Notes under the pieces: model-generated | Database searches by the model: none | Told to the model about the DNA's origin: nothing | The model's input: the letters and a program-made list of their open reading frames with translations, nothing else | Assembly: GCA_034421515.1 (NCBI GenBank) | Contig: DAOUKH010000070.1 | Location: forward strand, 1-23,393 | Origin: DAOUKH01 sp034421515 | GTDB taxonomy: Bacteria; Chloroflexota; Dehalococcoidia; SHYB01 | Direction of reading: 5' to 3' | DNA: 23,393 nt | Program-made: the position numbers and the translations under genes | In this document: positions 14,714 through 21,864 of the stretch, one piece after another | How positions within the stretch are numbered: position 1 is the first letter of the stretch | Layout: every line of letters starts with the position of its first letter

Positions 14714-15827
14714 CGGCGTCCGCGGCGGGGCTCGCCGGCTTCTCAATGAACCGGGGGATCACCTGCTCGCCGAAGAGCCGTATCGAGGTCATGATTTCTT
14801 CGTGCGGCGTCCGGCCCGCCTGGAAGATCGGCATCAGTTGGTCGATGCCGAACTGGGCGTAGCGTTCGACGGTTCGGGCGCAGGCATCGGGGTCGCCGGC
14901 GCAGAACGAGCCGCCGTCGATGAGGGCGTCCGCGTCGGCGCCGACGACGCGCTCGGCCTCGTACTTGTTGCGCGTGAGGTGGTACTGGTAGTCCTTGGGG
15001 ACGAGGGTGGGGTCGACGCCGGCCCAGTCGTTGGAGTGCCGCATGCGCGAGTTGGAGAAGTACCAAAGGCCGGCGTCCCCGCCCAGCTTGCGCGCCTTCT
15101 CGTTGTCGAGGTCGCAGTGGGCGATGGTGAAGGCCGAGACCTGCTCGTTGACGAACTTCCCGACGGGGCGGGCGGTGCGGGAGGCCGCGCGGTAGGTCTG
15201 GATGCGCCGCTGCATGTCGCCGGGGTTGCCGATGGTGAAGCAGAGGGCGCCGAGGCCCTTGTCGCCGGCGGCCTGGAAGGTCTCCTCGCGGGTGCAGGCG
15301 ACCCACATCGGCGGGTGCGGCTTCTGCACCGGTTTGGGGATCACCTCGCGGCGGGGGATGTCGTAGTACTTGCCCTTGTGCTCGAAGACCTCCTCGGTCC
15401 ACATCCGCGGGATGATCTCAAGCGACTCCTCCCACATGCCGAGGGTATCGTTGATGTCGACGCCGAAGGGGGTGAGCTGGTAGGGGGTGCCGGAGCGGCC
15501 GGTGCCGAACTCGACGCGCCCGCCGCTCATGATGTCAAGGGTGGCGACGTACTCGGCCACGCGGACGGGGTGGTTCACCGGCAGCAGCACCACGGCATGG
15601 CCGAGCCGCATCGTCTTCGTCCGCTGGCTGACCGCGCCGAGGAAGACCTCCGGCGAGCAGGAGTGGGCGAACTCGGTCAGGAAGTGGTGCTCGACGAACC
15701 AGACGTACTCGAAGCCGACCTCCTCGGCGAGCACGATCTGGTCGAGGGCTTCGCGGAAGATGTCCGCCTCGGTCTTGCCGTCCCACGGCTTGGGGAACTG
15801 GAGCTCGTAGAGCATCCCGAACTTCAT
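14706..15827 (-). CDS. LLM class flavin-dependent oxidoreductase (luciferase-like monooxygenase)
   Basis: This 373-residue protein has the bacterial-luciferase TIM-barrel pattern: MKFGMLYELQFPKPW, then EEVGFEYVWFVEHHF, KTMRLGHAVVLLPVNHPVRV, the phosphate-binding SGGRVEFGTGRS, and KPHPPMWVACTREETFQAAGDKGLGAL. Members use FMNH2 or F420 and oxygen to monooxygenate, desulfonate or open small molecules; the cofactor here cannot be fixed by eye. ATG 15827 follows GGAGGG (15833-15838) at five bases. A TTGACA promoter precedes it. It is divergent from an SDR gene and convergent, overlapping by eight bases, with the epimerase gene. Many Chloroflexota of the SAR202 type carry expanded sets of such enzymes. 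Confidence 0.92.
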   Translation of the reverse strand: MKFGMLYELQFPKPWDGKTEADIFREALDQIVLAEEVGFEYVWFVEHHFLTEFAHSCSPEVFLGAVSQRTKTMRLGHAVVLLPVNHPVRVAEYVATLDIMSGGRVEFGTGRSGTPYQLTPFGVDINDTLGMWEESLEIIPRMWTEEVFEHKGKYYDIPRREVIPKPVQKPHPPMWVACTREETFQAAGDKGLGALCFTIGNPGDMQRRIQTYRAASRTARPVGKFVNEQVSAFTIAHCDLDNEKARKLGGDAGLWYFSNSRMRHSNDWAGVDPTLVPKDYQYHLTRNKYEAERVVGADADALIDGGSFCAGDPDACARTVERYAQFGIDQLMPIFQAGRTPHEEIMTSIRLFGEQVIPRFIEKPASPAADAVS

Positions 15828-15854
15828 GGCGTCCCTCCGACCCCGGTCGCCGCA

Positions 15855-15882
15855 ATCTTACGGCGCTGGCCTTGCCTGTCAA
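15855..15882 (-). promoter_or_regulatory. Sigma70-type promoter for the LLM monooxygenase
   Basis: On the minus strand TTGACA (15877-15882), a 16-base spacer and TAAGAT (15855-15860) form a near-consensus promoter. The expected start near 15848 leaves about 21 bases to the ATG at 15827. Confidence 0.65.
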
Positions 15883-15902
15883 CGCAACGGCGGCGAGGCT
15901 GC

Positions 15903-15908
15903 TACACT
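15903..15908 (+). promoter_or_regulatory. Possible -10 box for the SDR gene
   Basis: TACACT lies 46 bases before the ATG at 15955. The matching -35 position overlaps the -35 box of the divergent LLM promoter and fits the consensus poorly, so the call is tentative. Identical -10 boxes occur at 6059-6064 and before tRNA-His. Confidence 0.4.
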
Positions 15909-15954
15909 CCCCGTCAATGACTTGGGCCGCGCCGCCCATGAAGAAGGACCGGGC

Positions 15955-16716
15955 ATGAAGTTGAAGGACAAGGTCGCCATCGTCACCGGGTCGAGCCGGG
16001 GCATCGGCAAGGCCATCGCCAAGCTCTACGCGGCCGAGGGCGCCAAGGTGGTCGTGACGGGGCGCTCCGAGGTCGAGACGGAGAAGCTGGCGGGCAGCAT
16101 CCACCTGACCGTCCAGGAAATCCGGGACGCCGGCGGCGAGGCCATAGCGATTCGCTGCGACCAGCGCTTCGACGACCAGGTCTTCGGGCTGGTCGAGCAA
16201 GTCGAGGCGGCCTACGGCCCCGTCGACGTCCTGGTGAACAACGCCGCGGCGAGCGTCATGACGACCTTCCAGGAGATCTCGGTCAAGCACTTCGACCTGA
16301 TCATGGACGTGAACGTGAAGGGCTATTTTCTCTTCATACGCGCGGTGTTGCCCGCGATGCGGGGGCGGGGGAGCGGCGCTATCATCAACATCAGCTCGGG
16401 TGCGGGCCGGATGGCCGTCGAGTCGCCGCGCAACCTGGTCTACGGCATTTCCAAGGCCGCCGAGGACCGCATGACCCTCGGCCTCGCGGCCGAGCTGCGC
16501 GAGCACGGGATCAGCGTCACCGGCCTGATGCCGGCGCGGGCCGTGCTCACCGAGGGGGCGATCGCCTACTTCAAGGGCAACGTGCCGGAGAACTGGGGCG
16601 TCGGCCCCGAGAACATGGCCCAAGCGGCCCTCTACCTCGCGCAGCAGACGCCGGACACACTGACCGGCTGGGTCGGCGAGGACGAGGCCCTCCGCGACCA
16701 GACCGGCGCCTGGTAG
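15955..16716 (+). CDS. SDR family oxidoreductase
   Basis: This 253-residue classical short-chain dehydrogenase has the motifs TGSSRGIGKA (11-20), NNAA (95-98), catalytic Ser147/148 (INISSGAG), and the YGISK pair Tyr163-Lys167. The VTGR stretch after strand 2 suggests NADP(H). It should reduce or oxidise a hydroxyl or ketone on an unknown substrate. The C-terminus (GWVGEDEALRDQTGAW) is diverged from the usual PGG-type end. ATG 15955 follows AAGAAGGA (15941-15948) and matches the usual MxLKDKVAIVTG start, so the in-frame extension upstream is rejected. Divergence from the LLM gene suggests shared control or pathway. Confidence 0.92.
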   Translation: MKLKDKVAIVTGSSRGIGKAIAKLYAAEGAKVVVTGRSEVETEKLAGSIHLTVQEIRDAGGEAIAIRCDQRFDDQVFGLVEQVEAAYGPVDVLVNNAAASVMTTFQEISVKHFDLIMDVNVKGYFLFIRAVLPAMRGRGSGAIINISSGAGRMAVESPRNLVYGISKAAEDRMTLGLAAELREHGISVTGLMPARAVLTEGAIAYFKGNVPENWGVGPENMAQAALYLAQQTPDTLTGWVGEDEALRDQTGAW

Positions 16717-16783
16717 CCGTGCGGAGTGAGGGACTCAAGGCCGGTATACCGTTCGGAATGAACGTCATCGGCAAGAGCTCCCG

Positions 16784-17305
16784 ATGTTGTTGATACTCGG
16801 AGGTCTCCCTGGCGTGGGGAAGACGGTAATTGCCACCGCACTGGCACAGGCCGTAGGGGCTGTGCACCTACGCATCGATTCCATCGAGCAGGCGCTGCGC
16901 AACTCCGATGTGGCAATATCGGGGCCCGAAGGATATGTGGTCGCGTATGCGGTCGCCGAGGACAACCTGCGGCTGGGCCACACCGTCATCGCGGACTCCG
17001 TGAACCCGGTGGAGGTAACGCGGGCCGCTTGGCGGGAGGTCGCCCGGCGGGCAGGCAAGCGTTTCATGGAGATTGAGGTCGTCTGCTCCGACGAAGTGGA
17101 GCACCGGCGCAGGGTGGAGTCACGGTCGGCCGACATCGCCGGCCATCGATTGCCCACCTGGCAGCAGGTGTGCGACCGCGAGTATGAAACCTGGGACGCC
17201 AGTGTCGTCATAGACACGGCGGGGCAGAATATCCAGGCGAGCGTTTCAGCACTGCGGAAACTGTTGGAAGACTTTGTCGAGAAGCCTGTAGGCTTTGAGA
17301 GATAG
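16784..17305 (+). CDS. P-loop kinase of the AAA_33 / gluconate-kinase-like type
   Basis: This 173-residue ATP-binding protein opens with a strand and Walker A motif (LILGGLPGVGKT; Lys13, Thr14). RIDSIEQAL (substrate-side Asp) and TVIADSVNPVEVTRAAW (Walker B-like strand) follow, then a lid-like Arg-rich helix HRRRVESR. The fold suggests phosphorylation of a small molecule or a nucleic-acid end; the substrate is unknown. The start ATG has only a weak upstream AGAG. A small frame (16758-16793, 11 codons) overlaps its start. It uses more A/T-ending codons (TTG, ATA, GTA, TAT) than its neighbours, a sign of possible transfer. The isocitrate-lyase-like gene starts 19 bases later. Confidence 0.82.
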   Translation: MLLILGGLPGVGKTVIATALAQAVGAVHLRIDSIEQALRNSDVAISGPEGYVVAYAVAEDNLRLGHTVIADSVNPVEVTRAAWREVARRAGKRFMEIEVVCSDEVEHRRRVESRSADIAGHRLPTWQQVCDREYETWDASVVIDTAGQNIQASVSALRKLLEDFVEKPVGFER

Positions 17306-17324
17306 GAATCGCAAGGAGGCGGCA

Positions 17325-18200
17325 ATGAGGAGATCGACGACACTGCGGAAGATGCTCGAGGGGCCGGAGATCATCGTGCTGCCCGGCGCCTACGACGCCC
17401 TCTCGGCCCGGCTAGCCGAGCAGGCGGGCTTCGACGCCGTCTTCACCACCGGCTTCGGCTTCGCCGCGGCCACCCTCGGCGCGCCCGACTACGGCCTGAT
17501 GACCATGTCCGAGATCATGGACCGCACTCGCCACATCGCCCGCGCGGTGTCGATTCCCCTGGTCGCCGACATGGACACCGGCTACGGGAACGAGCTCAAC
17601 GTGATCCGCACTATCGAGGAGTGCGTCGAGGCGGGCGTCGCGGGCGTGATCCTGGAAGACCAGCAGTGGCCGAAGAAGTGCGGCCACTTCGAGGGCAAGC
17701 GCGTCATTCCGGCCGAAGACCACGCCTCCAAGCTCAAGGCCGCCGTCCACGCCCGCGGCGACGACGACCTCATCATCATCGCCAGGACCGACGCCCGCGC
17801 GCCGCTCGGTTTCGACGAAGCGGTCCGCCGGGGCAACCTCTACCGCGACGCCGGCGCCGACGTCGTCTTCGTCGAAGCGCCCCAGTCGGTCGAGGAGCTC
17901 TCCGGCATCGCCGCCAACGTGCCCGGCGCGCCGCTCTTCGCCAATATGATCGAAGGCGGCAAGACGCCGCTGCTCAGATCGGCGGAGCTGCAGGCCCTCG
18001 GCTTCAAGATGGTGGTCTACCCCCTCTCCGCCCTCTTCACCGCCGCCCACGCCATCGGCAACATCTATCGCGCGCTCAAAGAGGAGAAGACGACGAAGTC
18101 GCTGCAAGACAACCTGGTCTCCTTCCAAGACTTCGAGAAGATCGTCGGCGTGCCCCACTACAAGGAAATCGAGCAGAAGTTCGCCGGCGGCGGAAGTTGA
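17325..18200 (+). CDS. Isocitrate lyase / PEP mutase family enzyme
   Basis: This 291-residue TIM-barrel enzyme resembles methylisocitrate lyase, dimethylmalate lyase and oxaloacetate hydrolase members. Visible motifs are LPGAYDALSARL (19-30), the Mg-binding ADMDTGYGN (81-89), VILEDQQWPKKCGH (108-121) with the lyase signature KKCGH and catalytic Cys119, and IIARTDARAP. The retained KKCGH motif favours a C-C lyase over a PEP mutase. The length is typical (about 290). The ATG at 17325 has AAGGAGG (17313-17319) five bases before it; the upstream in-frame start inside the kinase gene is rejected. Its TGA stop lies inside the -35 box of the vapBC promoter. Confidence 0.92.
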   Translation: MRRSTTLRKMLEGPEIIVLPGAYDALSARLAEQAGFDAVFTTGFGFAAATLGAPDYGLMTMSEIMDRTRHIARAVSIPLVADMDTGYGNELNVIRTIEECVEAGVAGVILEDQQWPKKCGHFEGKRVIPAEDHASKLKAAVHARGDDDLIIIARTDARAPLGFDEAVRRGNLYRDAGADVVFVEAPQSVEELSGIAANVPGAPLFANMIEGGKTPLLRSAELQALGFKMVVYPLSALFTAAHAIGNIYRALKEEKTTKSLQDNLVSFQDFEKIVGVPHYKEIEQKFAGGGS

Positions 18201-18225
18201 CGGTAACCCATATCTGCGATATGGT
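18197..18225 (+). promoter_or_regulatory. Promoter of vapBC, placed for a leaderless vapB
   Basis: TTGACG (18197-18202), a 17-base spacer and TATGGT (18220-18225) form a promoter whose -10 box ends seven bases before the ATG at 18233. The -35 box overlaps the stop codon of the upstream lyase gene. The -10 box lies inside the right arm of the operator at 18208-18224. Confidence 0.55.
18208..18224 (+). promoter_or_regulatory. Operator of the vapBC operon
   Basis: A perfect 7-bp inverted repeat, CCATATC-TGC-GATATGG, overlaps the -10 region. With one mismatch it extends to 18205-18227. A further half-site CCCATAT at 18228-18234 repeats the one at 18207-18213 exactly 21 bases (two helical turns) away. 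This is the arrangement expected for ribbon-helix-helix antitoxin binding and self-repression. Confidence 0.65.
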
Positions 18226-18232
18226 TTCCCAT

Positions 18233-18472
18233 ATGAAGACCACGCTCAACATCGACGACACCGTGATGCAGCGCCTGCGCGAAGAGGCCGCGCGCCGGGG
18301 GACCACCATGTCCGCGCTGGTTGAAGCAGGCCTCCGCCGTATCCTCGACGACGCCCACGAGCCGGACGCCAAGCTCGACGATCTGCCGCCACTGCCTAGT
18401 TGGAATGGCGGCGGGTTCCTGGTCAACATCGACGACCGAGAGGAGTTGTACCGGGCCATGGAAGAAGAGTAG
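18233..18472 (+). CDS. vapB: Ribbon-helix-helix antitoxin, VapB type
   Basis: This 79-residue protein starts MKTTLNIDDTVMQRLREEAA, a standard ribbon-helix-helix DNA-binding strand and helix, with TTMSALVEAGLRRIL as the second helix. The acidic C-terminal tail (FLVNIDDREELYRAMEEE) fits the toxin-binding arm. It should neutralise the PIN-domain toxin encoded directly downstream and repress the operon at the inverted repeat over the promoter. ATG 18233 is preferred to ATG 18221, which lies inside the operator and would have no room after the predicted transcript start. It has no ribosome site, consistent with leaderless translation. Confidence 0.85.
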   Translation: MKTTLNIDDTVMQRLREEAARRGTTMSALVEAGLRRILDDAHEPDAKLDDLPPLPSWNGGGFLVNIDDREELYRAMEEE

Positions 18473-18474
18473 CG

Positions 18475-18909
18475 GTGCTCCTCTTCGACACGAACGTACT
18501 GCTCTACGCCGCAAACGCAGGCTCAGAGTTTTACAGCCGCTGCCGCCAGCGCCTTGACGAGGCGCGGCAAGATCCGTCCCCAACGTTCCTGACATGGAGC
18601 ATTTGCTACGAATTCCTCCGCGTCAGCACCCACCGGCGTGTTCTGGCTTCACCGTGGACAGCAGAGGAGGCCTGGAACTTTTTAGCAGATCTGCTGGCGG
18701 CACCCGGGACCGGCGTCCTCCGGCCCACGCCGCGCCACGCCGCGGTCCTGTCGCAGACGTTGTCGGAGGTGCCGGACATCCGCGGCAATGTGGCCCATGA
18801 CCTGCACACGGCCGTGCTGATGCGGGAGCACGGCATCAGCCGCATCTGCACCCGCGACACCGACTTCTACCGCTTCCCGTTCTTGACCGTTGTCGATCCG
18901 CTGCGGTAG
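18475..18909 (+). CDS. vapC: PIN-domain ribonuclease toxin, VapC type
   Basis: This 144-residue PIN-domain protein has the four acidic metal-binding residues expected of a VapC endoribonuclease: Asp5 (LLFDTNVLLYAAN), Glu46 (ICYEFLRV), Asp109 (VAHDLHTAVLM), and Asp128/Asp130 (CTRDTDF). It cleaves RNA when free of its antitoxin, and VapC targets are often tRNAs or rRNA. It starts at GTG 18475, two bases after the antitoxin stop, with a purine-rich GAAGAAGAG serving as ribosome site inside vapB. An inverted repeat CGCTGCG/CGCAGCG (18899-18917) spans the stop codon but has no T-tract. Two tRNA genes lie immediately downstream on the other strand. Confidence 0.88.
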   Translation: MLLFDTNVLLYAANAGSEFYSRCRQRLDEARQDPSPTFLTWSICYEFLRVSTHRRVLASPWTAEEAWNFLADLLAAPGTGVLRPTPRHAAVLSQTLSEVPDIRGNVAHDLHTAVLMREHGISRICTRDTDFYRFPFLTVVDPLR

Positions 18910-18917
18910 GCGCAGCG
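18899..18917 (+). terminator. Weak hairpin at the vapC end
   Basis: A 7-bp stem (18899-18905 with 18911-18917, loop GTAGG) covers the stop codon of vapC. It may slow polymerase before the tRNA genes, but no T-run follows, so terminator function is uncertain. Confidence 0.25.
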
Positions 18918-18951
18918 CCGAAGCGTGGCACTGCGGGAAGGCTGTGGCAAG

Positions 18952-19028
18952 TGGCGCGCCCGAAGGGACTCGAACCCCCAACCCTCAGATCCGAAGTCTG
19001 ATGCTCTGTCCAGTTGAGCTACGGGCGC
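18952..19028 (-). tRNA. tRNA-Arg (anticodon TCG)
   Basis: A complete 77-base cloverleaf lies on the minus strand. It has acceptor stem GCGCCCG/CGGGCGC, D stem GCTC/GAGC, anticodon stem TCAGA/TCTGA with loop CTTCGGA, a T loop containing GTTCGAGTCC, discriminator G, and an encoded CCA. The anticodon UCG reads CGA codons. Confidence 0.95.
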
Positions 19029-19060
19029 GGGTGAAACGCAGCGGCGATAGCCGCACTTCC

Positions 19061-19087
19061 ATTATAGACCGGCGAACGGGGGCTCAA
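19061..19087 (-). promoter_or_regulatory. Promoter for tRNA-Arg
   Basis: On the minus strand TTGAGC (19082-19087) and a perfect TATAAT (19061-19066) are separated by 15 bases. The start would be near 19054, about 25 bases before the tRNA. The spacing is short, but the -10 box is ideal, so tRNA-Arg may be transcribed apart from tRNA-His. Confidence 0.5.
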
Positions 19088-19097
19088 GCCGGATTGA

Positions 19098-19174
19098 TGG
19101 GGTGGGCGAAGGGACTCGAACCCTCGATCTCCAGGGCCACAACCTGGCGCCTTAACCACTTGGCCACGCCCACC
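19098..19174 (-). tRNA. tRNA-His (anticodon GTG)
   Basis: A complete cloverleaf lies on the minus strand, with acceptor stem GTGGGCG/CGCCCAC. An encoded extra G at position -1 (base 19174) pairs with discriminator C, the identity element of histidine tRNA. The anticodon stem is CCAGG/CCTGG with loop TTGTGGC, and CCA is encoded. A TACACT -10 box (19201-19206, minus) lies upstream. Confidence 0.95.
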
Positions 19175-19255
19175 GAGCGGCCGGAACTCGACCGTCATCC
19201 AGTGTAGCCCACAGAGGGCATGGACGGAACCGGAAGGCCCCGTCGAAGTCAAGAA

Positions 19256-19561
19256 CTATGCGGCGCCGCGCTTCCGCTTGGGAGCGATCACGTCGAGGAG
19301 GTCGCCGACGGGGATGTTCCGCTCCAACTCGTGGCGCAGCGGTGTGTTCTGATTCACGCGGTAGACGTTGCGGCGGCCCTTTCGCTTGCGGTCGAGGTAG
19401 CCGCCCTCGACCAGCTCGCCGACGATCTTGAGCGCCGTGCGTTCGGTGATGCCGATCGCGATGGCAATTTCACGGGCGGTGCTCTGCTGGTGTTGCGCGA
19501 TCCAACTCAGCACCAGCGCGTGATTGGTAAGGAACTTCCAGTCGGATCCGCCTGCTTTCAT
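19256..19561 (-). CDS. Winged helix-turn-helix transcriptional regulator
   Basis: This 101-residue DNA-binding protein has a winged-helix core: WKFLTNHALVLSWIAQHQQ as helix 1, TAREIAIAIGITERTALKIVGELVEGGYLDRKRKGRRNVYRVN as the helix-turn-helix and wing, and a short C-terminal tail ending in a basic KRKRG. The pattern FLTNHALVL plus GITER is shared by a widespread family of small MarR/ArsR-like regulators. There is no sensor domain and no cysteine, so the ligand is unknown. It is the last gene on the minus strand before the tRNAs and is set apart from pepA by 151 bases with its own promoter, so it is probably a stand-alone unit. GGAAGGG lies about 12 bases before the ATG. Confidence 0.85.
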   Translation of the reverse strand: MKAGGSDWKFLTNHALVLSWIAQHQQSTAREIAIAIGITERTALKIVGELVEGGYLDRKRKGRRNVYRVNQNTPLRHELERNIPVGDLLDVIAPKRKRGAA

Positions 19562-19615
19562 TGCGCCCCAACCCTTCCACGGTTTCCTGAAGTACGACTC
19601 ATGTACAAGAATTGC

Positions 19616-19645
19616 ATTATATCATCGGGCAAGTAACTTGGGCAA
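19616..19645 (-). promoter_or_regulatory. Sigma70-type promoter for the winged-helix regulator
   Basis: On the minus strand a perfect TATAAT (19616-19621) is preceded at 18 bases by TTGCCC (19640-19645). The predicted start near 19609 gives a leader of about 48 bases. That leader carries two GTAC half-sites spaced seven bases apart, a possible but unproven operator. Confidence 0.6.
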
Positions 19646-19712
19646 CAGGAAAGTGCCGTCCGAACAGTGCACAACTTCACCCTGTAGAGAATGGCAACCG
19701 AAACGCAAGACT

Positions 19713-21206
19713 CTACGCGGAATCAAGCACGAACTGCACCAGCGTACGCACCGGGACGCCGCTCGATCCTTTAGGTGTATAGCCGTCCGTCGACGCGGCG
19801 CGCGCCGTGCCCGCGATGTCGAGGTGCACCCACGGCGTCTTCTCGCTGAACTCGGCGAGGAACAACGCGGCCGTGATCGACCCGGCGTTCCGCCCGCCGG
19901 TATTCTTGACGTCCGCCACGTCGCTCTTGTTCTGCTTCTTGTACTCGTCGAACATCGGGAACTGCCACATCTTCTCGCCCGTCGCTCGCGACGCCCTGAG
20001 CAGCCGGTCCAGCGTCCGTTGGTTGTTGGTGAAGGCACCGGTGGCGACCTTGCCCAGCGACACAAGGATCGCCCCGGTCAGGGTGGCGATGTCGATCATC
20101 GGCGAGAGCCCGGTCTTGTTGCCGTAGCTGAGGGCGTCCGCCAGCAGGAGCCGCCCTTCGGCGTCGGTGTTGTCGACCTCGATGGTCTTGCCGTTCAGCG
20201 CGGTGACGATGTCGCCCGGCTTCTGCGCAGTGGCCGAGGGCAGGTTCTCCGCCGCGGGCACCAGTCCCGTCACGTTGATCTTTGGCTTCAGCAACCCGAT
20301 GGCGCGCATCGCCCCGATCACCGCGGCGCCGCCCGACATGTCGGTCTTCATCTCCGCCATGCCGCCCGCCGGCTTGAGCGAGATCCCGCCGGAGTCGAAG
20401 GTGACGCCCTTCCCCACCAGCCCGATGGCCTTCTCCGAGTCCGGGTCGCCCTTGTACTCCAGGATGATGAACTTGGGCGGCTGGGCGCTGCCCTTGGAGA
20501 CGCCGAGCAACGCCCCCATCCCCCGCTCCTCCATCTCCTCGCGGTCGAAGACGGTTATGTCGAGCCCGGCGTCGGAGGCCGCCTGTTCGGCGCGGACCGC
20601 CATGTCGGTCGGCGTCATGTGATTCGCCGGGCTGTTGCTCATGTCGCGGGCCAGCATCGCGCCTTCGGCGATGATGCGGCCCCGCTCGATCCCTGCCCGT
20701 ATGGCAGGGAGCTTGCCCCGCGCTCGTTCCACGATGCTGAGCTCGGTCACGCCGTCCTTCTTGGGCGGCTTACCGGGGCGCTGGTACTCGTAGAGGCCGA
20801 GGAGCGCGCCCTCGGTGACCGCCTGTGCCGCCGCGCCGGGGTCGAGCCCGCCCTCTCCCGCGCCATGCAGCACCGTGGCGACCCGTTTCGCGCCGACCCG
20901 CTTCATCGCCCGCATCACCGCCGCCGTAGCGCGCCGCGCGGCCTCTGCGTCGAAGTCGCGCTTCCGTCCGAGTCCGACAACGACGACGCGTGACGCCGGC
21001 AACTGCCCGAAGACGTGAATCGTGGTGACCTGCGCCAGCGTTCCCTTGATCTCACCGGCCGAGACGAGCTTCGAGATAGCACCGTCGAGGGCACTGTCGA
21101 CGGCCCCCGTGACGCCCCCGGGCTTCTTCACCCCCTGAAAGAGGTTCACGATCAGGGCGTCGGTGCGGACCTTGGTGGCATCCCTTGCGCTCGCTTTGAC
21201 TCTCAT
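19713..21206 (-). CDS. pepA: Leucyl aminopeptidase, M17 family
   Basis: This 497-residue cytosolic aminopeptidase removes N-terminal residues from peptides with two metal ions. The N-terminal regulatory domain (residues 1-170) is followed by the M17 catalytic domain. Visible residues match E. coli PepA with a constant offset of four: Lys266 and Asp271 in GKGVTFDSGG, Lys278, Asp289 in MKTDMSGGAA, and the signature NTDAEGRLLLADAL with Asp348, Glu350 and Arg352. ATG 21206 is chosen over the GTG ten codons upstream because GGAGGAGGG (21215-21223) lies eight bases before it. It is the last gene of a probable padR-HAAS-kinase-pepA operon, with a gap of 60 bases after the kinase gene. Confidence 0.95.
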   Translation of the reverse strand: MRVKASARDATKVRTDALIVNLFQGVKKPGGVTGAVDSALDGAISKLVSAGEIKGTLAQVTTIHVFGQLPASRVVVVGLGRKRDFDAEAARRATAAVMRAMKRVGAKRVATVLHGAGEGGLDPGAAAQAVTEGALLGLYEYQRPGKPPKKDGVTELSIVERARGKLPAIRAGIERGRIIAEGAMLARDMSNSPANHMTPTDMAVRAEQAASDAGLDITVFDREEMEERGMGALLGVSKGSAQPPKFIILEYKGDPDSEKAIGLVGKGVTFDSGGISLKPAGGMAEMKTDMSGGAAVIGAMRAIGLLKPKINVTGLVPAAENLPSATAQKPGDIVTALNGKTIEVDNTDAEGRLLLADALSYGNKTGLSPMIDIATLTGAILVSLGKVATGAFTNNQRTLDRLLRASRATGEKMWQFPMFDEYKKQNKSDVADVKNTGGRNAGSITAALFLAEFSEKTPWVHLDIAGTARAASTDGYTPKGSSGVPVRTLVQFVLDSA

Positions 21207-21266
21207 CAGTCGTTCCCTCCTCCGGGGGCTCGGCATCGCTGGCCGCGCCGGTGCGTGTTTCGTTTC

Positions 21267-21860
21267 CTAGGGCGCGGGGTCCAGGACTTCGGCGGCGATT
21301 TCCTTGACGGCATCGGAGATGTCCCCCGACGTATCTACCCGCCGGTGGGGCCGTGGTATGGGCTCCCGCGTCCGCCGCATCCGCTGGCGCACCGCCCAGT
21401 CCGCGAGGCCTTCGCCGCGGGCCGCCCGTTCTTCCAACCGCCGGCGGGCCGTCGACTCAGGAGCTTCGACGCGGACGATGATCAGCCGCGCACCGGCGCG
21501 TTCGGCGATGGCGTAGACCGCTTGGCGGTGGACTTCGACCAAGTTCGTCGCGTCCATGATCACCACCCGGCCCTCGCCGAGGAGACGTTCGATGAGTGCG
21601 TGGCAGACGTCGAAGACGCGCCGGTGCTCGGCGGGAGTGAAGCGCGGCTCGCCCGTCAGCCGGAGCCGGACCGCGTCGGACTCGACGATCTCGGCGCCGG
21701 ACGCCTCGGCGAGCCGGTGGGCCAGGTACGACTTGCCGTCGCCGGGGAGGCCGGACAGCAGGACGAGCGTGGCGTGCGACCCGGGGGGCGCCGTGACAGG
21801 TGACGCGGGGTAGACGAGGGCAAGGTCGGCTTCGACGGTCGGACCGGCGACCGGCGCCAC
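21267..21860 (-). CDS. P-loop kinase of the AAA_33 type
   Basis: This 197-residue ATP-binding protein has the Walker A motif LSGLPGDGKS (35-44), a second strand with EIVESDAVRLRLTG (substrate Asp), and VVIMDATNLVEVHRQAVY (Walker B-like). The late Arg-rich lid is STARRRLEERAARG. It resembles gluconate-kinase-like and polynucleotide-kinase-like small kinases of unknown substrate, and it is the second such kinase in this window (compare 16784-17305). A GTG start at 21860 follows the TAG of the HAAS gene by four bases, so translation is coupled. The first 28 residues form an unconserved extension. Confidence 0.85.
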   Translation of the reverse strand: MAPVAGPTVEADLALVYPASPVTAPPGSHATLVLLSGLPGDGKSYLAHRLAEASGAEIVESDAVRLRLTGEPRFTPAEHRRVFDVCHALIERLLGEGRVVIMDATNLVEVHRQAVYAIAERAGARLIIVRVEAPESTARRRLEERAARGEGLADWAVRQRMRRTREPIPRPHRRVDTSGDISDAVKEIAAEVLDPAP

Positions 21861-21864
21861 GGCG

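Noticed and set aside
15917..15954. Earlier ATG for the SDR gene at 15917
   Set aside because: It is not in the SDR frame, and AAGAAGGA before 15955 together with the family start pattern supports the later ATG.
17621..18472. 283-codon frame that includes the antitoxin
   Set aside because: The first 200 codons are an out-of-frame reading of the lyase gene. Only the part from 18233 encodes a real protein, with its own promoter and operator.
19524..20993. 489-codon plus-strand frame opposite pepA
   Set aside because: It mirrors the pepA coding sequence, is Arg/His/Pro-rich and has no ribosome site or recognisable motif; pepA has all catalytic residues.
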